64,000 nt of DNA, taken from NCBI GenBank assembly GCA_020630795.1, contig JAHDIK010000016.1, positions 1-64,000 on the forward strand. The letters run 5' to 3'. This stretch comes from Colwellia sp. GTDB taxonomy: Bacteria > Pseudomonadota > Gammaproteobacteria > Enterobacterales > Alteromonadaceae. A program made the translations under genes and the position numbers. This document shows positions 25,531-34,366 of this stretch, one piece after another (the stretch's first letter is position 1; the number at the start of each line of letters is the position of its first letter). The notes under the pieces were generated by a model. That model was not told the DNA's origin. It saw only the letters and a list, made by a program, of their open reading frames with translations, and searched no databases.

Positions 25531-25552
25531 GCATTATTGTTATAAATAATGC
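25531..25552. repeat. Short inverted repeat upstream of the MOSC gene
   Basis: GCATTATT-gttata-AATAATGC, an 8-bp perfect stem in the divergent promoter region between mpl and the MOSC gene. Possible operator; no matching regulator is known here. Confidence 0.35.
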
Positions 25553-25621
25553 GTGTAATGAATTGAACAGCCAGCTTTTTCAGTCTACATTGACGACATT
25601 ACATCAAATAAGGAAATTCTC

Positions 25622-26800
25622 GTGGAAAATATCTCATTACAGTCGATCACCGTATATCCTATAAAATCTTCTGCTGGTATTCAGCTATCTAATAGTTGGG
25701 TAGAAGAATGCGGCTTATCATTTGACCGACGTTTTGTAATAGCCACGCCTGACGGACAATTTATTACTGCGCGCACCGAACCTAAGTTGTGCTTAATTCA
25801 AACCAATATTACCGCCACAGGTTTGCAAATAACTGCACCTGGCATGCCTGTATTATCGATAGAATACGCTCGTTTATCGCCTAATTATCAAGATATTATG
25901 GTATGGAAAAGCACCATAAGCAGCCAGCAAGGTCCTGAGCATTATAATTTATGGTTTACGCGTTATTTAGACAAACCATGCCAACTCGTGTTTTTTGGTG
26001 ATAAGTCTCAACGTTTCGTTAAAAACAAAAATAGCCAAGTAGGCTTTGCTGACGCTTATCCATTGCTGCTTATTTCGCAGCAATCGTTAAATCATTTAAA
26101 CCAAAAGCTCACTAAAAACAATCAAGTGGTTATGTCTCAATTTAGACCAAATATTGTTGTAGATGGCTGTAAAAGTTTCGATGAAGACCAATGGAACCAC
26201 ATACGCATTGGTGAAGTAGAGTTTGAAGTAACTTCGCCCTGCTCTCGTTGCGTGTTTACAACAATAAACCCAGTAACAGGTGAAAAGCATCATCAACAAG
26301 AACCATTAAAAACGCTAAAGTCGTTCCGACAAACTGAAAGTGGCGACGTAATGTTTGGTCAAAATTTAGTGCCGTTGAATCACGGACAAATAAAACAAGG
26401 CGACAAGGTTGAGATTATTGAACGTAAAGCACCGCCAATTTTTGTGACTAAGTCAGGCGCTAACAACGCGTCTCAAACAATAAAAACTCAATCGCAAGAA
26501 CTACCAAGTAAACGCACAACAAAACCTGCACTAAACTTCAGCTCTTGGAATAAAAAGGTAACCGGCAACAACAAAGACACCATTTTAGAGCAAGGCGAAA
26601 ACGCAGGGCTAATCCTCCCCTATTCATGTAGAGGCGGAATGTGTGGTAGATGCAAAATTAAACTGGATAGTGGCGACGTAGATCAACTGGCTACCGATGG
26701 TTTATCGGCTAAAGATATTGAACAAGGTTATGTATTAGCGTGTAGCTCTGTACCAAAATCAGATATTGTATTAAGTAAACCAGAAAGACCAACGCGATAA
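25622..26800 (+). CDS. MOSC protein fused to 2Fe-2S ferredoxin (YcbX-like)
   Basis: A 392-residue protein. The MOSC N-terminal barrel opens with LQSITVYPIKSSAGIQLSN and SFDRRFVIA, and the MOSC domain carries FRPNIVVDGCKSFDEDQWNHIRIGEVEFEVTSPCSRC (the conserved Cys of molybdenum cofactor binding). After a linker (about 272-303) a plant-type ferredoxin follows with C336, C341, C344 and C374. YcbX-type proteins reduce N-hydroxylated compounds with the Mo cofactor. GTG start at 25622, RBS AAGGAA. Upstream of pxpABC (gap 52 bp). Confidence 0.9.
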   Translation: MENISLQSITVYPIKSSAGIQLSNSWVEECGLSFDRRFVIATPDGQFITARTEPKLCLIQTNITATGLQITAPGMPVLSIEYARLSPNYQDIMVWKSTISSQQGPEHYNLWFTRYLDKPCQLVFFGDKSQRFVKNKNSQVGFADAYPLLLISQQSLNHLNQKLTKNNQVVMSQFRPNIVVDGCKSFDEDQWNHIRIGEVEFEVTSPCSRCVFTTINPVTGEKHHQQEPLKTLKSFRQTESGDVMFGQNLVPLNHGQIKQGDKVEIIERKAPPIFVTKSGANNASQTIKTQSQELPSKRTTKPALNFSSWNKKVTGNNKDTILEQGENAGLILPYSCRGGMCGRCKIKLDSGDVDQLATDGLSAKDIEQGYVLACSSVPKSDIVLSKPERPTR

Positions 26801-26852
26801 CCACTTTCGCTGACGTATAACTATAAATCGTATAACTATTAATAGAGGTAGC

Positions 26853-27590
26853 GTGAAAAATACAATGCAACTTAACTGTGATTTAGGCGAAAAGGTACAT
26901 GATAACGATGGACTAATTATGCCCTATATTGACATGGCGAATATTGCTTGTGGCTTTCACGCATCGGATCCTCTCACCATCAGAAACACCATAAAGTTAG
27001 CGCTTACAAACAACGTACGTATTGGTGCTCATCCTAGTTATAATGACCGCGAAAATTTTGGTAGAGAGTCTATTCGTTATTCTCAGCCCGAATTGATTGC
27101 TATTATTCAGTATCAACTAGGCGCCATATCAGCACTCTGTCATCAACAAAACACAGTATTACAATATGTAAAACCACACGGCGCACTGTATAACGACATG
27201 ATGAAAAATACGGATATATTTGAGTCGGTGTGCATAGCAATTTCGTCATTCAATCCGTTGTTACCCTTATTAATGCAAGCTATACCGAATACTCAACCAT
27301 TTGAAGAAATTGCGAAAAAGCATAGCGTCGCTTTGTTATTCGAAGCATTTGCCGACCGCGAATATACAGATGATGGCTTGCTCGTTTCTCGACATGAAAA
27401 CAACGCCGTTATTCATAATACCGACAAGATACTTGACCGTTGTAAAATGCTATTGGCAACTAATCAGTTTATAAGCGTGGGCGGCAAAACACTGACACTC
27501 AAAGTGGATACTTTATGCGTACATGGCGATAACCCAGAAGCAATTGAAATAACTAAAAAGCTTCGCGCATTAATTAACAGTCATGTTTAG
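26853..27590 (+). CDS. pxpA: 5-oxoprolinase subunit PxpA (LamB/YcsF)
   Basis: A 245-residue protein of the LamB/YcsF family: LNCDLGEKVHDNDGLIMPYIDMANIACGFHASDP at the start, IGAHPSYNDRENFGR, and YVKPHGALYND, EAFADREYTDDG, then LCVHGDNP near the end. GTG start. With PxpB and PxpC it forms the ATP-dependent 5-oxoprolinase that opens 5-oxo-L-proline to glutamate, repairing spontaneously cyclised glutamine/glutamate. First gene of pxpABC, with tight spacing (8 bp to pxpB). Confidence 0.93.
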   Translation: MKNTMQLNCDLGEKVHDNDGLIMPYIDMANIACGFHASDPLTIRNTIKLALTNNVRIGAHPSYNDRENFGRESIRYSQPELIAIIQYQLGAISALCHQQNTVLQYVKPHGALYNDMMKNTDIFESVCIAISSFNPLLPLLMQAIPNTQPFEEIAKKHSVALLFEAFADREYTDDGLLVSRHENNAVIHNTDKILDRCKMLLATNQFISVGGKTLTLKVDTLCVHGDNPEAIEITKKLRALINSHV

Positions 27591-27598
27591 TAGCAACC

Positions 27599-28405
27599 AT
27601 GGATAGTAGCTCAAATCAAACATTGCCCACTATTACTCATGTCAATGAGCACGCCATTTTAATTGAGTGGCCAGAAAAGATCTGTGAAAAACAACATCAG
27701 CATATTGTTAACTGCCAACTAGCTATGAAACATACACTTGCTGAAAACTGCATCGAAACAATTGTTAGTTATGCCAGCCTTATGGTGTATTACCGATTTG
27801 ATTTTTTTATTGAGCATTATGGCGCTGATGCAACACACCATATAAACCAACTACTTCAGAACATTATCAAAGGCTGTTCTAGTACAAACGATCTAGCACC
27901 ATACTCAACAACAAGCGCTTCGACTATCACCAACGAGGTTATTGAAATTCCTGTTTACTATGGCGAAGAGGCTGGATGGGATTTAAATGAAGTCGCTCAC
28001 AGAACATCGCTCAGCATTACTGAGGTTATTGATCGACATACACAAACTACTTACCGAGCATTTGCCTTAGGGTTTACACCTGGCTTTTGCTATTTAGGCA
28101 CATTACCAGCAGCGCTCGCTTTACCAAGAAAAGAATCTCCTCGACTTGCCGTACCAAAAGGAGCGATAGCAATTGCCGAAAAACAAACAGCAGTTTATCC
28201 AAATAGCAGCCCAGGAGGTTGGCATATTATTGGGCAAACCCCTCTCGATATGACATCAATCCACCCGACGAATAATAGGTTTAACACAACAATTTCAGTC
28301 GGCGATAACGTAAAGTTCATTGCAATTAACAAAGAAAAATTTCTGACATTAGGTGGCGTTATTCAAACTGAAGTACTGAACAAGCATCAAGGTAATGCGT
28401 TATGA
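27599..28405 (+). CDS. pxpB: 5-oxoprolinase subunit PxpB
   Basis: A 268-residue protein (KipI/allophanate hydrolase subunit 1 family). IETIVSYASLMVYYRFDF, IEIPVYYGEEAGWDLNEVAHRTSLSITEVIDRHTQTTYRAFALGFTPGFCYLGTL and PRLAVPKGAIAIAEKQTAVYPNSSPGGWHIIG are characteristic. It overlaps pxpC by 4 bp, so translation is coupled. It makes an active complex with PxpA and PxpC. Confidence 0.93.
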   Translation: MDSSSNQTLPTITHVNEHAILIEWPEKICEKQHQHIVNCQLAMKHTLAENCIETIVSYASLMVYYRFDFFIEHYGADATHHINQLLQNIIKGCSSTNDLAPYSTTSASTITNEVIEIPVYYGEEAGWDLNEVAHRTSLSITEVIDRHTQTTYRAFALGFTPGFCYLGTLPAALALPRKESPRLAVPKGAIAIAEKQTAVYPNSSPGGWHIIGQTPLDMTSIHPTNNRFNTTISVGDNVKFIAINKEKFLTLGGVIQTEVLNKHQGNAL

Positions 28406-29406
28406 CACCTACTCATTACTTTAGCGTTTTAAAAAAAAATGGCTTGTGTACCGTTCAAGATTTAGGTCGATTTTCAACACAACACCTTGGCTTTACTGCC
28501 GGAGGTGCTGCGGATGAGTATGCCTATTTAGCAGCTAATTTTATTGTTGGAAATACAGAAAATGATGCCGTATTAGAAGTTACCTTAGGCCAACTTACCT
28601 TGCAGTCTCATCAACATTGTACCATTAGTGTCACAGGAGCCGACTGCAACGCTACGATTAACAACATTCCTATAAAAAACTGGCAAGCTTACACGTTAAA
28701 AACAAACGATATATTGCAACTCAATATTCCTGAACAAGGCCTTCATTCATATGTTGCAGTACACGGCGGAATACAAACTTCGCCGTGGCTAGCAAGTAAG
28801 TCTCAATCAATTTCTGAACAAAGTTTATCATTTGGTCAGTCATCGCTAAACGAAAATAGCCGCATACCTATTTCCTCTCATTGTGTGCTTACAGAAAAAG
28901 ATTCACAACAATCGCAAATATCAGTATTACAACCTGTGGTTAGTGCTTTTTATACAAACAAGCAAACATATACTCAGAGTAACCCTTTGGTGTTAAGGTT
29001 TGTGCCGCAAAAGTTATGGTCGGCGTTATCAGCAAATCAACAAAATGAATTTCAAACCGCTAGGTTTGAAATAACACCTCAAAGCAATAGAATGGGTTAT
29101 CGCCTTTCTGAATTACCCAATAATCTTCAGCAACCTTTAAGATATTCAAATACTCAAGGCTTGCAGCTATCAAAACCCGTTACCTACGGCACTATTCAAT
29201 TACCAAGCAACAGCCAACCAATTGTATTAATGAAAGAACGTCAAACCATTGGGGGCTACCCTGTGCTAGGCTGCGTTATACAATCAGATTTATTTCGCTT
29301 GTCTCAGCTTCGCCCCGGTGAATATGTTCGTTTTACACCCGCCTCGATTACATTTGCACAACAGCAATTACTTGCAATAAAACACCGTTTTCCTATTTAC
29401 CCCTAG
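28402..29406 (+). CDS. pxpC: 5-oxoprolinase subunit PxpC
   Basis: A 334-residue protein (KipA/allophanate hydrolase subunit 2 family): LCTVQDLGRFSTQHLGFTAGGAADEYAYLAANFIVGN at the start, LHSYVAVHGGI, and SNRMGYRL, KERQTIGGYPVLG near the end. The start overlaps the end of pxpB. It completes the PxpABC complex; amidolytic opening of 5-oxoproline needs all three. The transcript probably ends in the 230 bp before narK, where no clear terminator was seen. Confidence 0.93.
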   Translation: MTPTHYFSVLKKNGLCTVQDLGRFSTQHLGFTAGGAADEYAYLAANFIVGNTENDAVLEVTLGQLTLQSHQHCTISVTGADCNATINNIPIKNWQAYTLKTNDILQLNIPEQGLHSYVAVHGGIQTSPWLASKSQSISEQSLSFGQSSLNENSRIPISSHCVLTEKDSQQSQISVLQPVVSAFYTNKQTYTQSNPLVLRFVPQKLWSALSANQQNEFQTARFEITPQSNRMGYRLSELPNNLQQPLRYSNTQGLQLSKPVTYGTIQLPSNSQPIVLMKERQTIGGYPVLGCVIQSDLFRLSQLRPGEYVRFTPASITFAQQQLLAIKHRFPIYP

Positions 29407-29461
29407 TCATCTAAACGTATTCATAACGCAAAAATGGATATTAAATTTATGTTAACAATGT

Positions 29462-29478
29462 CGCACTGTAAACGTGCA
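29462..29478. promoter_or_regulatory. NtrC-like binding site upstream of narK
   Basis: CGCAC-N7-GTGCA (CGCACTGTAAACGTGCA) matches the NtrC consensus TGCAC-N7-GTGCA with one mismatch. Centre is about 100 bp upstream of the -24 element of the narK promoter, a usual enhancer distance. A second half-site GTGCA lies at 29493-29497. Confidence 0.65.
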
Positions 29479-29569
29479 AAAACCCAAATTCAGTGCAAAA
29501 GGGTTTTGAACACATAAAACAGCGCGACTTAACCAACTAATAAATAAGGAATTAATTAATTTTTCTCGC

Positions 29570-29585
29570 TGGCACCCTGATTGCT
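29570..29585 (+). promoter_or_regulatory. Sigma-54 promoter of narK
   Basis: TGGCACCCTGATTGCT fits the -24/-12 consensus TGGCACG-N4-TTGCW with one mismatch; GG and GC are spaced correctly. It lies 53 bp upstream of the narK start and in line with an NtrC-like site. Confidence 0.85.
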
Positions 29586-29638
29586 TTTGTCATACCAATA
29601 GATTTTTAAATTTTAACCTGAACAAATGGTGATTAATT

Positions 29639-31108
29639 ATGAGCGGTCAAGCTGGCATTAACATAATGTCTTTTACAGGGAAAATGAAAGTACTCCACTT
29701 AAGTTGGATGGCTTTCTTCATTACTTTTATGGTGTGGTTTAACTTTGCACCTTTAATTTCAGTAATTGGCGATAGCCTAGGACTTACAAAAAGTGAACTA
29801 AAAACGCTGATGCTACTTAACGTAGCACTGACAATTCCTGCGCGAATAATTATAGGTATGCTTACCGATAAATATGGCCCTCGCCTTGTTTATGCGCTTC
29901 TTCTAGCTATTTGTAGTATTCCTTGTTTTATGTTCGCATTCGCTGACAGTTTCGAACAAGCTGCATTGTCTCGCTTCTTACTTGGTTTTATTGGTGCTGG
30001 TTTTGTAATTGGTATTCGTATGGTAAGTGAGTGGTTCCCAGCTAATGAATTAGGTACTGCAGAAGGTATTTATGGTGGTTGGGGTAACTTTGGTTCAGCT
30101 GCTGCTGCAATGAGTTTACCTACACTTGCTTTATTATTTGGTGGCGAAGACGGTTGGAGATACGCCATTGCATTAACAGGTGCACTAAGTTTAGCGTTCA
30201 GTTTTATTTGGTACGCAAACGTAAGCGATACACCTAAAGGTTCTACCTACTTCAAGCCAAAACAAACAGGCGCAATGGAAGTAACAAGTGTTGGCGATTT
30301 TTACCTATTACTTATTATGAAGTTACCAATGTACGGTGCTTTAGCCTTATTAACATGGAAGTTATCACCAGCTGGTGTTCAACTATTGTCTGAAAACGCA
30401 ACTCTTATCGCTTATTTAGCATTAGTTGCATTGTACCTAATTGAAGTTAAACAAACTTACACGGTTAACGGTCATGTATTCAAAAAAGAAGTACCTGAAG
30501 CTCACCGTTACCAGTTCAAACAAGTTGCTGTATTAAACATTCTTTACTTTGCAACGTTTGGGTCTGAACTAGCTGTTGTGTCAATGCTTCCGTTATTTTT
30601 CGCTGAAACGTTTGGTTTAGACATGGTTTACGCGGCAATGCTTGCTTCTACCTACGCATTTATGAACTTAATGTCTCGTCCTGGTGGCGGTTGGTTAAGT
30701 GACAAGTTTGGTCGTAAAAAAACATTACTTATATTAACTGCTGGCCTAGCCGTTGGTTACTTTGCTATGTCGTTAATTGATAACTCATGGCCGTTAGTAA
30801 TCGCTGTAATTGCAGCAATGGCTTGTTCTTTCTTTGTTCAAGCGGGTGAAGGTGCGGTATTTGCTGCAGTGCCGTTAATCAAGCGTCGCTTAACAGGTCA
30901 AATTGCAGGTATGACTGGTGCATATGGTAATGTTGGTGCAGTAGTTTATTTAACAGTATTGTCAGTGGTAAGCTACCAAACATTCTTTTTAGTTATTGCT
31001 GCCACAGCGGTACTTGGTTTTATAGCATTGTTATTCATGCAAGAACCTAAAGGTACAATTACCGAAGTACGTGAAGATGGAAGCATTGAGTTAATTAATG
31101 TCTCATAA
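29639..31108 (+). CDS. narK: Nitrate/nitrite MFS transporter (NarK/NasA type)
   Basis: A 489-residue 12-helix major facilitator. It shows NNP-family features: [43 protein letters not shown] near residues 39-80, with a nitrate-binding Arg in the second helix region, [23 protein letters not shown] near 138-160 (nitrate signature), and [22 protein letters not shown] in the second half. It brings nitrate or exports nitrite at the inner membrane. Start ATG 29639 with a sigma-54 promoter. Its stop overlaps the kinase gene start by 11 bp, so the two are translationally coupled. Confidence 0.92.
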   Translation: MSGQAGINIMSFTGKMKVLHLSWMAFFITFMVWFNFAPLISVIGDSLGLTKSELKTLMLLNVALTIPARIIIGMLTDKYGPRLVYALLLAICSIPCFMFAFADSFEQAALSRFLLGFIGAGFVIGIRMVSEWFPANELGTAEGIYGGWGNFGSAAAAMSLPTLALLFGGEDGWRYAIALTGALSLAFSFIWYANVSDTPKGSTYFKPKQTGAMEVTSVGDFYLLLIMKLPMYGALALLTWKLSPAGVQLLSENATLIAYLALVALYLIEVKQTYTVNGHVFKKEVPEAHRYQFKQVAVLNILYFATFGSELAVVSMLPLFFAETFGLDMVYAAMLASTYAFMNLMSRPGGGWLSDKFGRKKTLLILTAGLAVGYFAMSLIDNSWPLVIAVIAAMACSFFVQAGEGAVFAAVPLIKRRLTGQIAGMTGAYGNVGAVVYLTVLSVVSYQTFFLVIAATAVLGFIALLFMQEPKGTITEVREDGSIELINVS

Positions 31109-32888
31109 TCATTTAGATACAACTGAGGGTTCTGCAAAGAACCCTCAAAACACATCTTCATCATTAAAGGTGTGTTTTGGTGGATACAGTACTGCAGGTT
31201 TAAAACCAGAAAATCAAGATGCCTTTGCTGCATTGGTGCCTAATAACAACGACATGATGTCGAAGGGTGTTGTTGCCGCAATTGCAGATGGTGTTTCAAG
31301 TGCAAGTAGAGCGGCAGACGCGGCTCAAATTTCTGTTACTCAGTTTATTAATGATTATTACGCTACCTCAGATACATGGTCTACTCAAAAGTCGGCCTCT
31401 AAAGTTCTTACCAGTTTAAACCAATGGTTGTTTTCTCAAACCGACGCCCAAAGCGGCGAAACCCATCAATGGCTAACTACGTTTTCAGCGCTGGTTGTTA
31501 AATCTTCCACAGGTTATATTTTTCATGTTGGTGATTCTCGCATCAGTGTTTATCGACAAAATGACATAGAGATTATCACGCGAGATCATAATCGTAGAAG
31601 TGGTAATGGCAGCGCTCATGTTGTGTTAACACGTGCATTAGGTGCAGATCCTCGATTAAAGGTAGACGTTCACCAAATAGACATTAAAGCAGGCGACATT
31701 TATATTCTGACTTGTGACGGTGTTCACGACTTCCTTTCAAGCGCAGCAATTCAATCAAAGCTCAAAACGCTACCCGACACACCAACCAATGAAGACTTAG
31801 AAGTAGTAAGTAAGTCGATAGTAGATTTTGCCTTGGAAATGGGCAGCGATGACAACATCAGCTGTTTACTTGTATACGTTGGCGACACTCCTAACCGAGA
31901 GCTTGCTGAAATTGAACGCGACTTACTAAGCAAAACCATTCCGCCAGCACTCGATGTTGGAATGAAAATTGACGGTTACAAAGTATGTAAAACGATTCAC
32001 GCCAGCATACGATCTCACTTATACCTTGTAGAGCATGAGTCAGATCCCACACCGATGATTTTAAAAGTGCCATCTGAAAACTTTTCCGACGACATGGTTT
32101 ATATACAAGGTTTTATGCGCGAAGCATGGATAGGCGAACGCGTAAATCATCGCAATGTGATGAAGGTTAAAAGTGCACCTCCTAACAGTCGCTTTTTATA
32201 TCATGTATGCGAATACATTGAAGGGCAAACCTTAAGCGAATGGATTCACGACAACCCAAATCCTAGCATTGCACAAGTGCGTGAAATACTTGAGCAAGTG
32301 ATCATGGCATTACGCACATTTCAGCGTTTAGACCTAGTACACAGAGATTTAAAACCCGACAACATCATGATTGATGCTTATGGTAAAGTCACTTTAATTG
32401 ATTACGGCACTGTACTAATCGCTTCTCTTGAAGAGAACAGCGACACTGTAGCAGAGTCAGTTCCTCAAGGGTCGTTAAACTATATTGCACCAGAAACACT
32501 ACTTACTATGCACGCTGATTACAAAAGTGATTTATTCTCACTTGGCGTAATCGCTTATGAAATGCTTTGTGGAAGCTTGCCATATAAGCCGATGGTTAGA
32601 GCTGAAGTTAATTTTTCAAGCTACAGTGAATTTCAGTATAAAAGCATCAAACACGTGCGAGACGACTTGCCATTATGGTTAGATTTAGCCCTTAAAAAAG
32701 CCACACAAGCTGATCCGTCACTAAGGTATCAAGCATTTTCAGAGTTCTTTGCAGACCTAAGCAAACCCAACGTAAATGCACTGCAAGAATATAAAAAGCA
32801 ACCTATTATGGAGCGTAACCCTATTCAGTTTTGGCAAGGTATGTCAGCAATTTTATTTGTAGCGTTAATCGTAACACTCTTTACCTAA
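31098..32888 (+). CDS. Bifunctional PP2C phosphatase/Ser-Thr kinase fusion, membrane-anchored
   Basis: A 596-residue fusion. Residues about 25-255 are a PP2C-type phosphatase: [64 protein letters not shown]. Residues about 280-555 are a protein kinase: LKVP (lysine), [28 protein letters not shown] catalytic loop, LIDYGT in place of DFG, and a [13 protein letters not shown] APE segment. A single helix (residues about 577-594) at the C-terminus anchors it. The glycine-rich loop is not recognisable. Such fusions accompany nitrate transport genes in several proteobacteria; the target is unknown. Confidence 0.85.
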   Translation: MSHNHLDTTEGSAKNPQNTSSSLKVCFGGYSTAGLKPENQDAFAALVPNNNDMMSKGVVAAIADGVSSASRAADAAQISVTQFINDYYATSDTWSTQKSASKVLTSLNQWLFSQTDAQSGETHQWLTTFSALVVKSSTGYIFHVGDSRISVYRQNDIEIITRDHNRRSGNGSAHVVLTRALGADPRLKVDVHQIDIKAGDIYILTCDGVHDFLSSAAIQSKLKTLPDTPTNEDLEVVSKSIVDFALEMGSDDNISCLLVYVGDTPNRELAEIERDLLSKTIPPALDVGMKIDGYKVCKTIHASIRSHLYLVEHESDPTPMILKVPSENFSDDMVYIQGFMREAWIGERVNHRNVMKVKSAPPNSRFLYHVCEYIEGQTLSEWIHDNPNPSIAQVREILEQVIMALRTFQRLDLVHRDLKPDNIMIDAYGKVTLIDYGTVLIASLEENSDTVAESVPQGSLNYIAPETLLTMHADYKSDLFSLGVIAYEMLCGSLPYKPMVRAEVNFSSYSEFQYKSIKHVRDDLPLWLDLALKKATQADPSLRYQAFSEFFADLSKPNVNALQEYKKQPIMERNPIQFWQGMSAILFVALIVTLFT

Positions 32889-32897
32889 TTGCAATTT

Positions 32898-32930
32898 AAG
32901 CTCAAGTTTAGCCTAACTAAATTTGAGCTT
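32898..32930 (+). terminator. Terminator of the narK-kinase unit
   Basis: 14-bp stem AAGCTCAAGTTTAG/CTAAATTTGAGCTT (one G-U pair), 5-base loop, then TTTAT. It lies 10 bp after the kinase stop, separating this unit from the hydrolase and nirBD. Confidence 0.75.
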
Positions 32931-33069
32931 TATCCAATCAACTATACTCTCCACCCAACCTATCGAAAATTTACGCATCTTATTTACTTACATATATCGC
33001 GATTTATCACAAAAACTTGTAAGGTTGTTTTAAACATAAATATCAAATATTACTGGTAAGTTACTTTAC

Positions 33070-34062
33070 ATGACCCTATTTCATTCAGCATGTGCTTTAG
33101 TACTTGGTTTGTTCAGCCTAACACTCTCTTTTATCTGCTCGGCTGCGCCTCATAATACGCATGGCGATTATTACATTTCTGACACTGTGCTCCCATTATG
33201 GGAAGAGAATATTCCCAACACTCGCCCTTCAAACGAGAAAGAGGTTGTTACCAACGAATCGATTATTCGCATCGCTAAGGTTCAAACACCCACCATCGAA
33301 GTTTTTTTACCAGAGAAACAAATCGCAACAGGACAAGCCGTTGTTATATTCCCCGGTGGAGGTTATCAAATACTCGCATATGACTGGGAAGGACAAAATA
33401 TTGCTAAGTGGCTAAATACCAGGGGCATAGCTGGCATTGTAGTTAAGTATCGCTTGCCTAGTTCTCAATCAATTAGAGTTACGCACCAAGCGCCATTAAC
33501 TGATGCGAAACGCGCGATGCAACTTACCCGCTTCAACGCTAAAAAATGGAATATAAACCCAAACAACATTGGCATTATGGGATTTTCAGCTGGCGGCCAC
33601 TTAGCATCAACATTAGGTACAGCGTTTGATACACCGGCTCACTTACCTAACGTTATTAACGATAAACAGACGTCCCATTTAACCATCAATAATATAAGTA
33701 GCCGCCCAGACTTTATGGTACTTATGTACCCAGTTATTTCGATGTTTGAACCTGACACTCACATGGGTTCGCGCAATAGTTTACTTGGTAAAAAGCCATC
33801 AGATTCATTAATCAATCAATATTCGAACCATTTACATGTAACTAAGCATACTCCTCCTACTTTTATACTGCATGCGAACGACGATAAAGCAGTACCTGTA
33901 GAAAATAGCTTAAAAATGTATAACGCTCTCAAAAACAACAATGTTCCCGTCGCATTACATGTTTTTCCAAAAGGCGGTCACGGCTTTGCGATGTCACCAA
34001 AATACAAACCATTAACGCAATGGCCAGAACTGTTGTATCAATGGTTAAACGCGTTGCCTTAA
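33070..34062 (+). CDS. Secreted alpha/beta hydrolase (acetyl-esterase-like)
   Basis: A 330-residue protein with a signal peptide (about residues 1-25, ending CSA). It has the BD-FAE/acetyl-xylan-esterase-like pattern: VVIFPGGGYQILAYDWEGQNIAKWLNTRGIAGIVVKYRLP (oxyanion GGGY), GIMGFSAGGHLAS (nucleophile Ser), PPTFILHANDDKAVPVENS (Asp) and FPKGGHGFAM (His). It should remove acyl groups from carbohydrates or xenobiotics in the periplasm or outside the cell. It interrupts the nitrate genes, has the terminator of the narK unit upstream and the nirB promoter downstream, and does not obviously belong to nitrogen metabolism. Confidence 0.85.
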   Translation: MTLFHSACALVLGLFSLTLSFICSAAPHNTHGDYYISDTVLPLWEENIPNTRPSNEKEVVTNESIIRIAKVQTPTIEVFLPEKQIATGQAVVIFPGGGYQILAYDWEGQNIAKWLNTRGIAGIVVKYRLPSSQSIRVTHQAPLTDAKRAMQLTRFNAKKWNINPNNIGIMGFSAGGHLASTLGTAFDTPAHLPNVINDKQTSHLTINNISSRPDFMVLMYPVISMFEPDTHMGSRNSLLGKKPSDSLINQYSNHLHVTKHTPPTFILHANDDKAVPVENSLKMYNALKNNNVPVALHVFPKGGHGFAMSPKYKPLTQWPELLYQWLNALP

Positions 34063-34149
34063 CCTAAGCACTCAACGCAGATCTATACCCAAATATCCAC
34101 AAGAGCTATCGCACCGATTTAACGCGTAAGTACTTTTAAGTTGTTTACC

Positions 34150-34166
34150 TGCACAGCTCTTGTGCG
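34150..34166. promoter_or_regulatory. NtrC-like binding site upstream of nirB
   Basis: TGCAC-N7-GTGCG (TGCACAGCTCTTGTGCG), nine of ten fixed bases of TGCAC-N7-GTGCA. It is centred about 93 bp upstream of the sigma-54 GG element, close to the spacing at narK. A further GTGCA half-site lies at 34184-34188. Confidence 0.65.
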
Positions 34167-34249
34167 AAAACCTAGTCACTCTAGTGCAAAAATGTTTAAA
34201 ATCACTCCCTAACAATACTAACACCTTGTATTTTATCATTAAAAATTCA

Positions 34250-34265
34250 TGGCACTCCGATTGCA
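34250..34265 (+). promoter_or_regulatory. Sigma-54 promoter of nirBD
   Basis: TGGCACTCCGATTGCA fits TGGCACG-N4-TTGCW with one mismatch (G to T) and correct spacing. It ends about 100 bp upstream of the nirB start. Confidence 0.85.
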
Positions 34266-34366
34266 ATAACCCTACTAAGTCGAGGTGAATTGCAGCATCA
34301 ATGCAATAGCACATCTCAGTTCCGCATTATTAAGCGGTAAATAATTGTTTAAGTAGGATTGTGAGT

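Noticed and set aside
29493..29497. Second full NtrC site upstream of narK
   Set aside because: Only the right half GTGCA is good; the left half matches two of five bases.
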